From positions 1 to 43,357 of the forward strand of contig JAUZSQ010000013.1 of assembly GCA_030949325.1 (NCBI GenBank): 43,357 bases of DNA, in the 5' to 3' direction. Both the position numbers and the translations under genes were made by a program. The stretch comes from Sulfurovum sp. GTDB lineage: Bacteria; Campylobacterota; Campylobacteria; Campylobacterales; Sulfurovaceae. Below the pieces are notes generated by a model, which was not told the origin of the DNA, made no database searches, and saw only the letters and a program-made list of their open reading frames with translations. Below are positions 10,941 to 19,234 of the stretch, in pieces (the first letter of the stretch is position 1; the number at the start of each line of letters is the position of its first letter).

Positions 10941-12319
10941 TCTAAGGCTTTATCCATCCATTCCAAGCGATGGATAAGCCAATCTTTCAAATCATGCTCT
11001 ACAGCACTCTCAAACGTTTTACAATAGATATTTTTGCCATTTTCTTTACAGGTTTTTCTATTGGGCCATACAAACTTACCTAGGTTTTGTGTCCATCGCT
11101 GATAATTACGATTCGCAGATTCACTCAAATACTCTTGAGTTTCATCTATAAAATTCACAAAACTTTTATTTGACCAAATCCCTAAACGTAAAGCTTTCCA
11201 TTTCTGATGTAACTTCGCATAAAAGCTAGGGTCACTCATCAACCTTTGTACCCATGAACTCAGCGTATAAGGGGCACCCTCGACAAAACTTTTATAGGCA
11301 AGTTGTTGAAAATTACCTTGGAAACGGTAATTGTCATTACCCATCCCTAAATTAAAATCCCATACCGTACTCAAAAATAATTTTTGATTCTCATCTTTAT
11401 GAATATACTCACTAAACATCCAAATATCTGCATCTAAGAAAAGTTCTCGTGAGAGAATATGCACAATAAACGCATCTTCATCAATCCATTTTCCATAATA
11501 ATGGGGAAAGCTTGTAACATTAAAATCATCACTATAGAGTGCCTGTTGGAAGGCTCTGAGGTAACTAGAAATATAAAGTTTTTGCATCGTTGTTATCTTG
11601 TCAGCTTTAGGATATTCATACAAAAATTGTCTGTTTTCTTTAAAGTCCAAGACTTCACCTTGCGTAGTATTTTTATCCAACTTCAAAATATATCCACCTG
11701 TAATACGAAGTTTTCTAAATTTTGTGAGTTTTTTTATCTTGACACGTTCTTTATTTTGTTTGATTTTCTCCATCAATACATACACACCTTGATAGTGATA
11801 TGCCTTACCATCATCAAAAAACAATTCTACAAAGTGCGAACGCACAGCATAATATTTCTCTTCATTAATCTCTCTTGTTTTGTGATAGACTAAATAATTA
11901 CGCATTAAAGTTTTGTCACTATAAGGAGCATTAAGTATCCACTTATGCTCATGTGGCATACCCAATAGTGAGACATTATCACTCTTCCCCTCAGCTGTTT
12001 GGGTCTTGAAAGCATACTGTTTTTTGGGAAATCCTTCAGATGAAGAACCACGCCTTTTGATAGAAATCAATCCCTCATAGCTAGGCTGACTATCCATAGT
12101 ACTACGATTGCCCTCACTAGGCTCAATAATCTTCATCTTGGCATCAATTTTATAACTACCATGAATCCTATCTTCTTTCATAATATCAATAATCACAAGG
12201 GGGAGGTTAGAACTAAAATTTTCTTGTACTACTTTCTTGATAAGTACAGGTTGAGCAAACACAGAAGATGCCATAAAGGTCACACATAAAATACTAAAAA
12301 ATACTAAATTACACTTCAT
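10928..12319 (-). CDS. Secreted CotH-family protein (atypical protein kinase-like)
   Basis: A 463-residue protein with a Sec signal peptide (LVFFSILCVTFMASSVFA) and a CotH domain. Bacillus CotH phosphorylates spore coat proteins, and related kinase-like proteins are widespread in non-spore-formers next to VTC and DUF4956 genes. Visible family blocks are IKRRGSSSEGFPKKQYAFK, WILNAPYSDKTLMRNYL, YQGVYVLMEKIK and, in the C-terminal lobe, VWDFNLGMGN, which corresponds to the conserved W-D-x-N..(F)GN site. The gene faces the VTC/DUF4956 operon and the two 3' ends overlap by 13 bases, so the pairing is convergent rather than operonic. Upstream lies dnaK with only 38 bases between, so it may also be reached by readthrough. 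Export implies a periplasmic or surface substrate, plausibly part of the glycan machinery (inference). Confidence 0.82.
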   Translation of the reverse strand: MKCNLVFFSILCVTFMASSVFAQPVLIKKVVQENFSSNLPLVIIDIMKEDRIHGSYKIDAKMKIIEPSEGNRSTMDSQPSYEGLISIKRRGSSSEGFPKKQYAFKTQTAEGKSDNVSLLGMPHEHKWILNAPYSDKTLMRNYLVYHKTREINEEKYYAVRSHFVELFFDDGKAYHYQGVYVLMEKIKQNKERVKIKKLTKFRKLRITGGYILKLDKNTTQGEVLDFKENRQFLYEYPKADKITTMQKLYISSYLRAFQQALYSDDFNVTSFPHYYGKWIDEDAFIVHILSRELFLDADIWMFSEYIHKDENQKLFLSTVWDFNLGMGNDNYRFQGNFQQLAYKSFVEGAPYTLSSWVQRLMSDPSFYAKLHQKWKALRLGIWSNKSFVNFIDETQEYLSESANRNYQRWTQNLGKFVWPNRKTCKENGKNIYCKTFESAVEHDLKDWLIHRLEWMDKALDQET

Positions 12320-12346
12320 ATAATCTCCATTATAGCCAAAGAAGAG

Positions 12347-12359
12347 AAGCCTAAGGCTT
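12347..12359 (-). terminator. Weak hairpin after dnaK
   Basis: AAGCC and GGCTT (five base pairs, three-base loop) begin at the dnaK stop codon and are followed on the minus strand by a pyrimidine stretch (CTCTTCTTT). It is short and lacks a clean U-tract, so it is at most a weak terminator between dnaK and the CotH gene. Confidence 0.3.
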
Positions 12360-14238
12360 ACTCTACTTCTGCGTCGATAACATCGTCATCGTCTTTTTTC
12401 TTTGCTTTAGGGTCTGCTTTTCCTGCTTCTTCTTTGGCATACATTGCTTCTGCTAGTTTATGAGATTTTTCAGTCAAAGCTTTCACTTTTTCTTCCAATT
12501 GCTCTTTACTCACAGAATCATCCTTAAGGACGGTTTCAAGCTCACTAATGGCTGTCTCAATACCTTCTTTTTCTGTTGCATCAAAGTTTTCACCCAAATC
12601 GCTTAGTGATTTTTTGGTTTGATGAATCAATGCATCGGCTTGATTTCTAGCTTCTACGACTTCTTTTCTTTTTTCATCTTCGGCTTTATGTGATTCTGCA
12701 TCTTGTACCATTTTTTCGATTTCTTCATCGCTAAGTCCACTCGAACCAGTGATTTTAATCTCTTGTGATTTTCCTGTCCCTTTGTCTGCTGCTGAAACTG
12801 TCAAGATTCCATTGGCATCAATATCGAAAGTCACTTCAATTTGTGGTACACCTCTTTGGGCTGCTGGAATATCACGAAGCTCAAACATACCTAGAGACTT
12901 GTTGTCTTTTGAAAATTCTCTTTCACCTTGAAGTACATGGATAGACACGGCAGGTTGATTGTCTTCGGCTGTTGAGAATACTTGTGATTTCTTAGCAGGA
13001 ATGGTTGTTCCTTTTTCAATCACCTTAGTCGTTACTCCACCTAGCGTTTCAATCCCTAAAGAAAGAGGTGTCACATCAAGAAGTAATACATCTTTTACAT
13101 CTCCTGCTAAAACACCACCTTGAATAGCAGCACCAAGGGCAACAACCTCATCAGGGTTTACTGATTTGTTCAATTCTTTACCGAAGAATTTTTTCATCTC
13201 TTCTTGAACCAATGGAATTCTTGTACTTCCACCAACCATGACAATTTCGTTGATTTCAGAAGTACTAAGGTCTGCATCATTCAACACACCTTGCACTGTT
13301 TTAATCGTAGAAGCGACCAAATCACCAATAAGAGACTCAAATTTAGCACGAGTAATTTTCGTGACCAAGTGTTTTGGTCCAGAAGCATCTGCTGTGATAA
13401 ATGGCAAGTTAATTTCTGTCTCAGTAGCAGAGGAAAGTTCTTTTTTCGCTGTCTCTGCTGCATCTTTAACACGTTGAAGAGCCATGACATCAGCTTTGAC
13501 ATCAATCCCTGTTTCAGATTTAAATGCGTCTGCTACAAAATCAATAATCTTGTTATCAAAATCATCTCCACCCAAAAATGCGTCTCCACCTGTAGCCAAT
13601 ACTTCAACCACACCATCACCAGTCTCTAGTGCTGTCACATCAAATGTACCACCACCAAGGTCATACACAACAATTTGTTCTGCATCTTTTTTGTCAAGTC
13701 CATAAGCCAAAGCTGCTGAAGTAGGTTCGTTGATAATTCTAAGAACATTCAATCCTGCAATAGTCCCTGCATCTTTAGTAGCTTTTCTCTGTGCATCATT
13801 AAAATACGCAGGAACAGTCACCACTGCATCTGTAATCGTCTCACCAAGATATGCTTCTGCATCTTCTTTCATTTTGATAAGCACTTTAGCCGAAATCTCT
13901 TGAGGCGTATACGTCTTACCTGCTACTTCAATCGCACATCCACCATTATCTGTTTTGATAATATGATAAGGCAATTTAGACTTTGCTTCTTGTGCATTGT
14001 CTTCACTCATCATCAGACCCATAATTCTCTTAATAGAATAAATCGTCTTCTCTGGATTTGTAATCGCTTGTCTTTTCGCAGACTCACCAACTAAAATTTC
14101 GCCTTTGTCTGTAAATGCTACAATAGAAGGAGTCGTATTTTTACCCTCTTTGTTTGCAATAATTTTTGCTTCGCCATTTTCAAAAATAGCCATTGCTGAG
14201 TTTGTTGTTCCTAAATCTATTCCTAATACTTTACCCAT
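12358..14238 (-). CDS. dnaK: Chaperone DnaK (Hsp70)
   Basis: A 626-residue Hsp70, normal length. ATP-driven chaperone that binds exposed hydrophobic peptides, working with GrpE and DnaJ in the cytoplasm. The N-terminal nucleotide-binding domain shows [17 protein letters not shown], the phosphate loop [15 protein letters not shown] and the adenosine-motif stretch [12 protein letters not shown]. The interdomain linker [16 protein letters not shown] and substrate-binding domain ([18 protein letters not shown]) follow, and the C terminus ends in an acidic tail ([13 protein letters not shown]) typical of bacterial DnaK. The ATG follows an AAAGGA site. grpE lies 36 bases upstream on the same strand, forming a grpE-dnaK unit. 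Reading frame is intact throughout. Confidence 0.98.
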   Translation of the reverse strand: MGKVLGIDLGTTNSAMAIFENGEAKIIANKEGKNTTPSIVAFTDKGEILVGESAKRQAITNPEKTIYSIKRIMGLMMSEDNAQEAKSKLPYHIIKTDNGGCAIEVAGKTYTPQEISAKVLIKMKEDAEAYLGETITDAVVTVPAYFNDAQRKATKDAGTIAGLNVLRIINEPTSAALAYGLDKKDAEQIVVYDLGGGTFDVTALETGDGVVEVLATGGDAFLGGDDFDNKIIDFVADAFKSETGIDVKADVMALQRVKDAAETAKKELSSATETEINLPFITADASGPKHLVTKITRAKFESLIGDLVASTIKTVQGVLNDADLSTSEINEIVMVGGSTRIPLVQEEMKKFFGKELNKSVNPDEVVALGAAIQGGVLAGDVKDVLLLDVTPLSLGIETLGGVTTKVIEKGTTIPAKKSQVFSTAEDNQPAVSIHVLQGEREFSKDNKSLGMFELRDIPAAQRGVPQIEVTFDIDANGILTVSAADKGTGKSQEIKITGSSGLSDEEIEKMVQDAESHKAEDEKRKEVVEARNQADALIHQTKKSLSDLGENFDATEKEGIETAISELETVLKDDSVSKEQLEEKVKALTEKSHKLAEAMYAKEEAGKADPKAKKKDDDDVIDAEVE

Positions 14239-14274
14239 TTGTGTTGTCCTTTAGTTATTATTATTTTGTTTTAT

Positions 14275-14853
14275 CTATTTACAAGTGCTAACCATCGCAG
14301 GGCGTAAAATACGCTCTTTGATAGTATAACCCTTTTGCATGACAGCAACGACATCACCTACTTCGTGGTCTTCGCTCTCGACTTGCATAATCGCTTGATG
14401 TACTTCAGGGTCAAATTCTCCCTCGCAAGATACTTCTTTGATATTATTTTTCTCCAAAACTTTTTTGAGTTGGTTAAAAGTAATTTCAACGCCCTCTTTC
14501 ATCTGTGCAAGTATTTTTGAATTCTCTTCTGAACTTTCTTCAGAAGTTTCCATCGCAGAAATTGCATTTTCAAAAGAATCCATCACTGCCAATATATCTT
14601 TGGCAAAACTTTCATTTGCATAGGATACGGCATTGTTTTTGTCTTTTTCCAAACGACGCTTAATATTTTCAAAGTCTGCATGGGTACGAATATATTTATC
14701 TTTATACTCTGCTACCTCTGCTAAAGCTTCGGCTAGAGGGTCAGCTTCGACCACTTCTTCTTGTACTTCATCTTCTACAAGTTCCGTTTCAGCGATTTCT
14801 ACTTTTTCTACTTCATCAAGTATTTCTTCTTGATTCTTCTTATCTTCACTCAT
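14275..14853 (-). CDS. grpE: Nucleotide exchange factor GrpE
   Basis: A 192-residue GrpE, the ADP/ATP exchange factor for DnaK. It has an acidic, charged N terminus (about residues 1-45), the long dimerising helix region (YKDKYIRTHADFENIKRR is the family signature) and a C-terminal beta domain with the HQAIMQVES..EVGDVVAVMQKGY..KERILRPAMV block. The ATG is preceded by a perfect AAGGAGGT ribosome-binding site, and a consensus sigma-70 promoter lies upstream. In many Campylobacterota hrcA precedes grpE; here no hrcA is present, the next gene upstream being rpsO. Confidence 0.97.
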   Translation of the reverse strand: MSEDKKNQEEILDEVEKVEIAETELVEDEVQEEVVEADPLAEALAEVAEYKDKYIRTHADFENIKRRLEKDKNNAVSYANESFAKDILAVMDSFENAISAMETSEESSEENSKILAQMKEGVEITFNQLKKVLEKNNIKEVSCEGEFDPEVHQAIMQVESEDHEVGDVVAVMQKGYTIKERILRPAMVSTCK

Positions 14854-14906
14854 TTACGGACCTCCTTATTCTATCTATTTGCATCAAATTACTTATGCTT
14901 GGGTGT

Positions 14907-14936
14907 ATTATACAACATTGAGTGAGGTTTTGTCAA
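14907..14936 (-). promoter_or_regulatory. Consensus sigma-70 promoter of grpE-dnaK
   Basis: On the minus strand TTGACA (14931-14936) and TATAAT (14907-14912) are separated by 18 bases: both hexamers match the consensus exactly. The -10 is about 54 bases upstream of the grpE ATG. No CIRCE inverted repeat is visible around it. Confidence 0.8.
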
Positions 14937-15051
14937 GTCTTAGTTTAGTCACTTTGACTCATGTAGTATTTTTAAGCAAAAGAAATGTATCGCTCAAGGT
15001 AAAAAAGTACTAAGTAGTTGAAATAAAAGAGTGAGAAGAGTGAGGAAAAGA

Positions 15052-15076
15052 AGAGATACCCAAAAGGAGTATCTCT
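15052..15076 (-). terminator. Rho-independent terminator of rpsO
   Basis: An eight-base-pair stem (AGAGATAC with GTATCTCT), extended by an inner CC-AAAA-GG, lies 14 bases after the rpsO stop. On the minus strand the hairpin is followed by TCTTTTCC. Confidence 0.75.
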
Positions 15077-15089
15077 AAAGACAGAGAAA

Positions 15090-15359
15090 TTAGTTTCTAA
15101 TTCCCATATCTGTTTTGATGATGTTCCATCTTGCAAGGTCAACTTTTTTGAGGTATCTCATAAGTCTTCTTCTTTGCCCAACAAGCTTCAGAAGTCCGAG
15201 TCTTGAAGAATGGTCTTTTTTGTTTGTCTTAAGGTGGTCTGTCAAATATACAATTCTTGCTGTAATGAGTGCAACTTGTACTTCTGTTGAACCTGTATCG
15301 TTTTCACCACGTGAATACTTAGCAATGATTTCTGCTTTTTTTGCCGTATCTAAAGCCAT
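15090..15359 (-). CDS. rpsO: 30S ribosomal protein S15
   Basis: An 89-residue S15, the standard length, which binds the central domain of 16S rRNA and nucleates the platform of the small subunit. Family blocks visible: DTGSTEVQVALITARI, LTDHLKTNKKDHSSRLGL and LVGQRRRLMRYLKK. The ATG follows a strong AGGAGGT site. A terminator hairpin follows the stop. Unlike in enterobacteria, pnp is not adjacent. Confidence 0.98.
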   Translation of the reverse strand: MALDTAKKAEIIAKYSRGENDTGSTEVQVALITARIVYLTDHLKTNKKDHSSRLGLLKLVGQRRRLMRYLKKVDLARWNIIKTDMGIRN

Positions 15360-15434
15360 AATGACCTCCTGATTGGTAGTTATCTCTAAATAAATTTAGG
15401 AAAGATATTCTAACCTAATAAGCTTAAAAAATGG

Positions 15435-15695
15435 CTATTCTTCTTCGGTCTTGATATCCATGAGTTCAGCTAGTAATTCTTCTATCTCTTCTGCTTCTAA
15501 TTCATCTCGTCCTAGTTCCTCTACAATCGCAAAACATTCTGTACGCATTTCACGCATCTCTTCTAAGTCATCTTTTTGTGCTTTAGAGGCATTTTTGCTT
15601 TTGTCTATATTGCTAAAGAGTTCATCGATAGCTACTTCCAAATCAGGAAGGATTTCGCGTTCCAAAAGGTTTTTGAGTTTATCTGCTGATGTCAT
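15435..15695 (-). CDS. Small acidic coiled-coil protein of unknown function
   Basis: An 86-residue protein, strongly acidic and predicted almost wholly helical (e.g. DLEEMREMRTECFAIVEELG, ELEAEEIEELLAELMDIKTE). No known domain was recognised. It lies upstream of rpsO on the same strand, 75 bases away. It has its own candidate -10 (TATAAT on the minus strand at 15723-15728), 28 bases before the ATG. Codon use looks like its neighbours and the frame is clean, so it is probably a real lineage-specific protein; its function cannot be stated. Confidence 0.62.
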   Translation of the reverse strand: MTSADKLKNLLEREILPDLEVAIDELFSNIDKSKNASKAQKDDLEEMREMRTECFAIVEELGRDELEAEEIEELLAELMDIKTEEE

Positions 15696-15738
15696 AAAGT
15701 ATCCTAATATTATTTTTGTAGCATTATAGCAGAAATTC

Positions 15739-16722
15739 TTACTTTACTATTTTGATAGCTAAATTCTGCTTCCCATGTTTGCGTACAAGGGTATAGAGCT
15801 TTTTGGCATTGTTCGTATGCAGTCTCACACAACCATGTGAAGCCCGTTTACCCAATTTTCGGACTTGACTTGTCCCATGAATCGCATAATTCCCATCATA
15901 GAAAATCGTATAAGGCATGGGTGAATTATTGTAAAGACTAGAATAATGCATCTTTTTGACAAGTTGGGCTTTATACTTGCCTAGTGGTGTCCTATAGCCT
16001 CTCCTTGCTGTAGAGACTTTCCATTCATACAATAAATGCTTACCCCTAAACACTTGCATTCGTTGCTTAGAAATACTTACCTTTGCTGTAATCAATTGTT
16101 TTTGGGATTTGGCTTTTTCAGATAATAGTTTTTTAATAACTAATTTTTTAGTGGCTAATTTCTTGTCAGCGATTTTTTTGAGTCTTTCTGCTTCTTTTCG
16201 TTTTTGGGCTTCTATCGCTTTTGATTGTTGCCGTCCTATTTCTTGTTGTTTATCTAAAATACTTTGCTTTTGAGTTTGATATAAATGGTCTGGAGGCTTT
16301 GATATTTTGAAAGAGCCGTCTTAAACGTGCTTTTTTTCTTTCTAAATATATTTTTTCTTTCTTATCTATTGCTAGTGCATAAAGTCTTGCTTTTTCTCTC
16401 TTATACTTTTTCATTTCTTCTTTTGCCAAGAGCATCGTTTTTCTTCTAGCTTCTTTCACTTTAGCTTGTGCTTCTTCTAGGCGTATAGTCTCCAAAGCCA
16501 ATTGATGTTGACGTTGTTCTTCTGCTTCTTCCTGTGCAAAAGTATCTTCCAATAATATAGTCTCTTGGTCTTGATATAATATTCTAAGAAAATTATTTTG
16601 CTCTACTTCAATAGAATTAAATGCATCCTTTAAGGGTACAGAGGAGAAAAGGCAAGAAGTCATGGCTATAAAAGAAGTAAAGACTGTAGTGATAAAGATA
16701 AAGACATAATGAAGTATAGCAT
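15739..16722 (-). CDS. L,D-transpeptidase (YkuD) with N-terminal charged coiled-coil arm (frameshifted)
   Basis: The C-terminal part (15739-16095) is a YkuD L,D-transpeptidase domain. It has the catalytic signature HGTSQVRKLGKRASHGCVRL, with the nucleophilic Cys and its His. Such enzymes make 3-3 peptidoglycan cross-links or attach proteins to peptide stems. The frame stays open upstream of the apparent TTG start (16095) into a Lys/Glu/Gln-rich helical segment. One shift at about 16290 joins it to the 16250-16663 piece, which is also charged and coiled-coil-like. A further shift at about 16675 (one T missing) would give a signal peptide beginning MLYFIMSLSLSLQSLLLF at ATG 16722 and running into MTSCLF, a possible lipobox. 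Joined, the protein is about 325 residues: signal, roughly 170 residues of coiled coil, then the catalytic domain. Confidence 0.7.
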
Positions 16723-16737
16723 AAATAAAAAAGGATT

Positions 16738-16773
16738 CTTCAACAAGAGAGTATAAATACTCTTCTTGTGAAG
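16738..16773 (-). terminator. Rho-independent terminator of mrp
   Basis: A long, nearly perfect hairpin (outer CTTCA.ACAAGA pairing with TCTTGT.GAAG, inner GAGTA/TACTC, loop TAAA) lies 30 bases after the mrp stop. On the minus strand it is followed by AATCC and six Ts (16727-16732). Confidence 0.85.
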
Positions 16774-16802
16774 TATTGGAAAAGTTTAGTTACAAGGAGT
16801 AC

Positions 16803-17929
16803 TTAGGCTTTTACACCTGTACTACAAGCAGACACACCAGGAGGTGTTGTGGGTTGTACAGCAGAGTTATCTGCTCCACCTTCAGCATTGACTTTATCAA
16901 TAAAGGCAAGTACTTTTGACGCAGCCTCTTGGTAACGCTTGGCTGTTTCAGAGTCTGGTTGGTGATAGGTAATTGGCATACCTGTATCGCCACCTATTCT
17001 AATCGCAGGTTCTATAGGAATACGAGCAATCAATTCAGTATTGAACTCTTTGGCTACAGCTTCACTCGTACCCATACCAAAGATATCAGATTCTTCATCA
17101 CATGAAGGACAAATAAACCCTGACATATTTTCAATCACACCCGCTGTTGGAATATGCAATTTATCAAACATATTGAGTGAACGTCTACTGTCATCTAACG
17201 CCACTTCTTGTGGTGTAGTCACTGTAATACCCGCAGTAACTGGTACAGATTGAGACAATGAAAGTTGTGCATCACCTGTTCCTGGTGGCATATCAATCAC
17301 CAATACATCGAGTTCAGACCATAAGATATCTCTTAAGAATTGCTCAATAGCCTTCATAATCATAGACCCTCTCCACAAAAGAGACTGCCCTGGTTCTAAC
17401 AATGAACCCATAGACATAATCTCAACACCATAGGCTTTGAGAGGATGTACTTTATTTCCTTCTATTTCTGGCTTTTGGTCTGCTACACCCATCATTCGAG
17501 GGATATTAGGACCATACATATCAGCATCTAAAAGACCGACTTTCTTACCTTGCATTGCCATAGCAATAGCAATATTTACAGAAGTCGTTGATTTACCAAC
17601 CCCACCCTTACCTGAACTTACCATTACGAAGTTCTTGATATGAGGTGCAATATTTTTACCTGAAACCGAATTTGAGAGTTGCTGTGGTGCAGCAGGAGCA
17701 GTCACATTTACATTAACTGTTTCAAAACCCAATTTCTTAAGTTCTACACTAGACTCTTCTTCGAGTTGTGTTTTGACCTCATCTGCTGATGAAGTAATAT
17801 CAATAGTCAACCCTACAGTTGTACCATCGATGACAATATCTTTAACAAAACCAAAAGTTACGATATCTTTCGTAAATCCTGGGTACGTTACGTTTTTTTT
17901 AACGCTTCTAATACATTTTCTTGTGTCAT
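16803..17929 (-). CDS. mrp: Mrp/NBP35 (ApbC) Fe-S cluster carrier ATPase (frameshifted near start)
   Basis: P-loop ATPase of the Mrp/NBP35 family that binds and transfers iron-sulphur clusters. The deviant Walker A GKGGVGKSTTSVN, DADMYGPNIPRMMG, the switch region VLVIDMPPGTGDAQLSL and a central CPSC pair (in SGFICPSCDEES), which would hold the bridging cluster, are all present. The intact frame starts only at about 17810. Upstream the other frame encodes the start of the DUF59/MIP18 domain, from ATG 17929 (MTQENVLEALKK). The frames join if one A is added to the eight-A run at 17893-17900, giving VTYPGFTKDIVTFGFVKD. The joined protein has about 375 residues, the normal size for a DUF59-Mrp fusion. 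A terminator hairpin follows. Confidence 0.92.
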
Positions 17930-18060
17930 GTGTATTCCTATAGTAAATTTAAATGAATAAGAAGTTATACCAATCCAATCTTAAAATTAGATTTAACAAT
18001 AATAATTTAAAGGATAGAACTACTTCCCTAACCTTAAAGTATCACAAAGCATTGCTCATG

Positions 18061-18066
18061 TATAAT
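18061..18066 (+). promoter_or_regulatory. Candidate -10 box for ispDF operon
   Basis: A perfect TATAAT about 47 bases before the ispDF start in the divergent mrp/ispDF intergenic region (17930-18112). No clear -35 hexamer is seen at the expected distance; the upstream sequence is AT-rich, as is usual in this phylum. Confidence 0.5.
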
Positions 18067-18112
18067 CCGTTACAATTAGTTACACAATATGGAATTATAA
18101 ATAGGAATAACT

Positions 18113-19234
18113 TTGGCAAATACTACTTTAATACTTCTTGCTGCAGGAAGTTCTACAAGATTTGCTACAAAAGTGAAGAAACAATGGCTGTATACTGGGG
18201 AAAACCCTTTATGGTTACACGTTGCCAAACATTTTGAACAGCATACTGACTTTGCAGAGATTATTATTGTCTCCACAGCACAAGAAATACAACAAATGAA
18301 ACAATTTGCTACATATCATTATGTAGAAGGTGGCGATAATAGACAAGCTTCCTTAGGCAATGCCCTAGAAGTGGTGCATTCAGAATATGTCTTGGTCTCA
18401 GATATTGCACGATGCTGTGTCCCTGCTGATATGATACAACGCATACTCTCAGCCAAAGAAAAAGCATCCTGTGTCGTACCTGTCTTAGCTGTAGTGGATA
18501 CTTTATATATGGATGCTCTTCCTATAGACAGAGATAAAGTTCAGATTATCCAAACCCCTCAACTCTCTCGAACCAGTAAGCTCAAACTTGCCTTAAAGAC
18601 AGACAGACTCTTTAGTGATGACTCTTCTGCTATTGCCTCTTTGGGTGAACCTATCTATTTTGTAGAAGGTGATACCCATGCACACAAACTCACTACCCTA
18701 GCAGACTTAGCCAAGCTAGACTGCCTCCAAGCCCCCTCAGCTAGAACACTCACAGGTTTTGGGATTGATACACATCCTTTTGAAGCCCATAAACCTATGG
18801 TGCTTTGTGGTGTGGCTATTGACTATGACTCTGGCTTCAAGGCACATAGTGATGGAGATGTAGCCATTCATGCACTTATTGATGCACTCTTAGGGGCTTC
18901 AGGTATGGGAGATATTGGAGAGCTTTATCCCGATACACAAGATACGTATGCAGGAGTAGATTCTACATTACTCCTTAGTGACACTGTAAAACGTATCCAT
19001 GCCTATGGTTTTAGTATCGGAAATATTGATATGACTATCATTGCAGAAGCACCTAAATTACTCCCCTATAAAGACACGATGAAGCAGACCCTTGCTTCTA
19101 TTTTACAGATACGTCCTCACTTGGTCAATCTCAAGGCGACAACCTCTGAAAAACTAGGCTTTATAGGACGAAAAGAAGGTGTCACGGTACATGCCGTAGC
19201 AAATTTAACTTACACAAATTGGAAACAACTATGA
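18113..19234 (+). CDS. ispDF: Bifunctional IspD/IspF of the MEP isoprenoid pathway
   Basis: A 373-residue fusion of 2-C-methyl-D-erythritol 4-phosphate cytidylyltransferase (IspD, about residues 1-210) and 2-C-methyl-D-erythritol 2,4-cyclodiphosphate synthase (IspF, about 217-373). IspD shows the LLAAGSSTRF nucleotide loop. IspF shows GFGIDTHPFE and KAHSDGDVAIHALIDALLGA, which carry the metal ligands (Asp and His), and GDIGELYPDT. The fused form is characteristic of Campylobacterota. The start is TTG 18113, eight bases after AGGAA; no ATG is better placed. The stop (19232-19234) overlaps the ATG of the next gene, so the two are translationally coupled. The IspD part is slightly short, as in other fusions. 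Confidence 0.95.
   Translation: MANTTLILLAAGSSTRFATKVKKQWLYTGENPLWLHVAKHFEQHTDFAEIIIVSTAQEIQQMKQFATYHYVEGGDNRQASLGNALEVVHSEYVLVSDIARCCVPADMIQRILSAKEKASCVVPVLAVVDTLYMDALPIDRDKVQIIQTPQLSRTSKLKLALKTDRLFSDDSSAIASLGEPIYFVEGDTHAHKLTTLADLAKLDCLQAPSARTLTGFGIDTHPFEAHKPMVLCGVAIDYDSGFKAHSDGDVAIHALIDALLGASGMGDIGELYPDTQDTYAGVDSTLLLSDTVKRIHAYGFSIGNIDMTIIAEAPKLLPYKDTMKQTLASILQIRPHLVNLKATTSEKLGFIGRKEGVTVHAVANLTYTNWKQL

Noticed and set aside
12329-12334. TATAAT just upstream of the CotH gene
   Set aside because: It is only nine bases from the ATG, so a promoter there would give a nearly leaderless transcript without the ribosome-binding site; not supported.
13204-13629. Plus-strand ORFs of 60-141 codons inside dnaK
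   Set aside because: They are shadows of the highly conserved dnaK frame with no ribosome-binding site or recognisable product.
14278-14292. TTAGCACTT on the minus strand resembling one arm of a CIRCE heat-shock operator
   Set aside because: It lies inside the last codons of grpE and has no matching second arm (GAGTGCTAA) at the nine-base spacing; coincidence.
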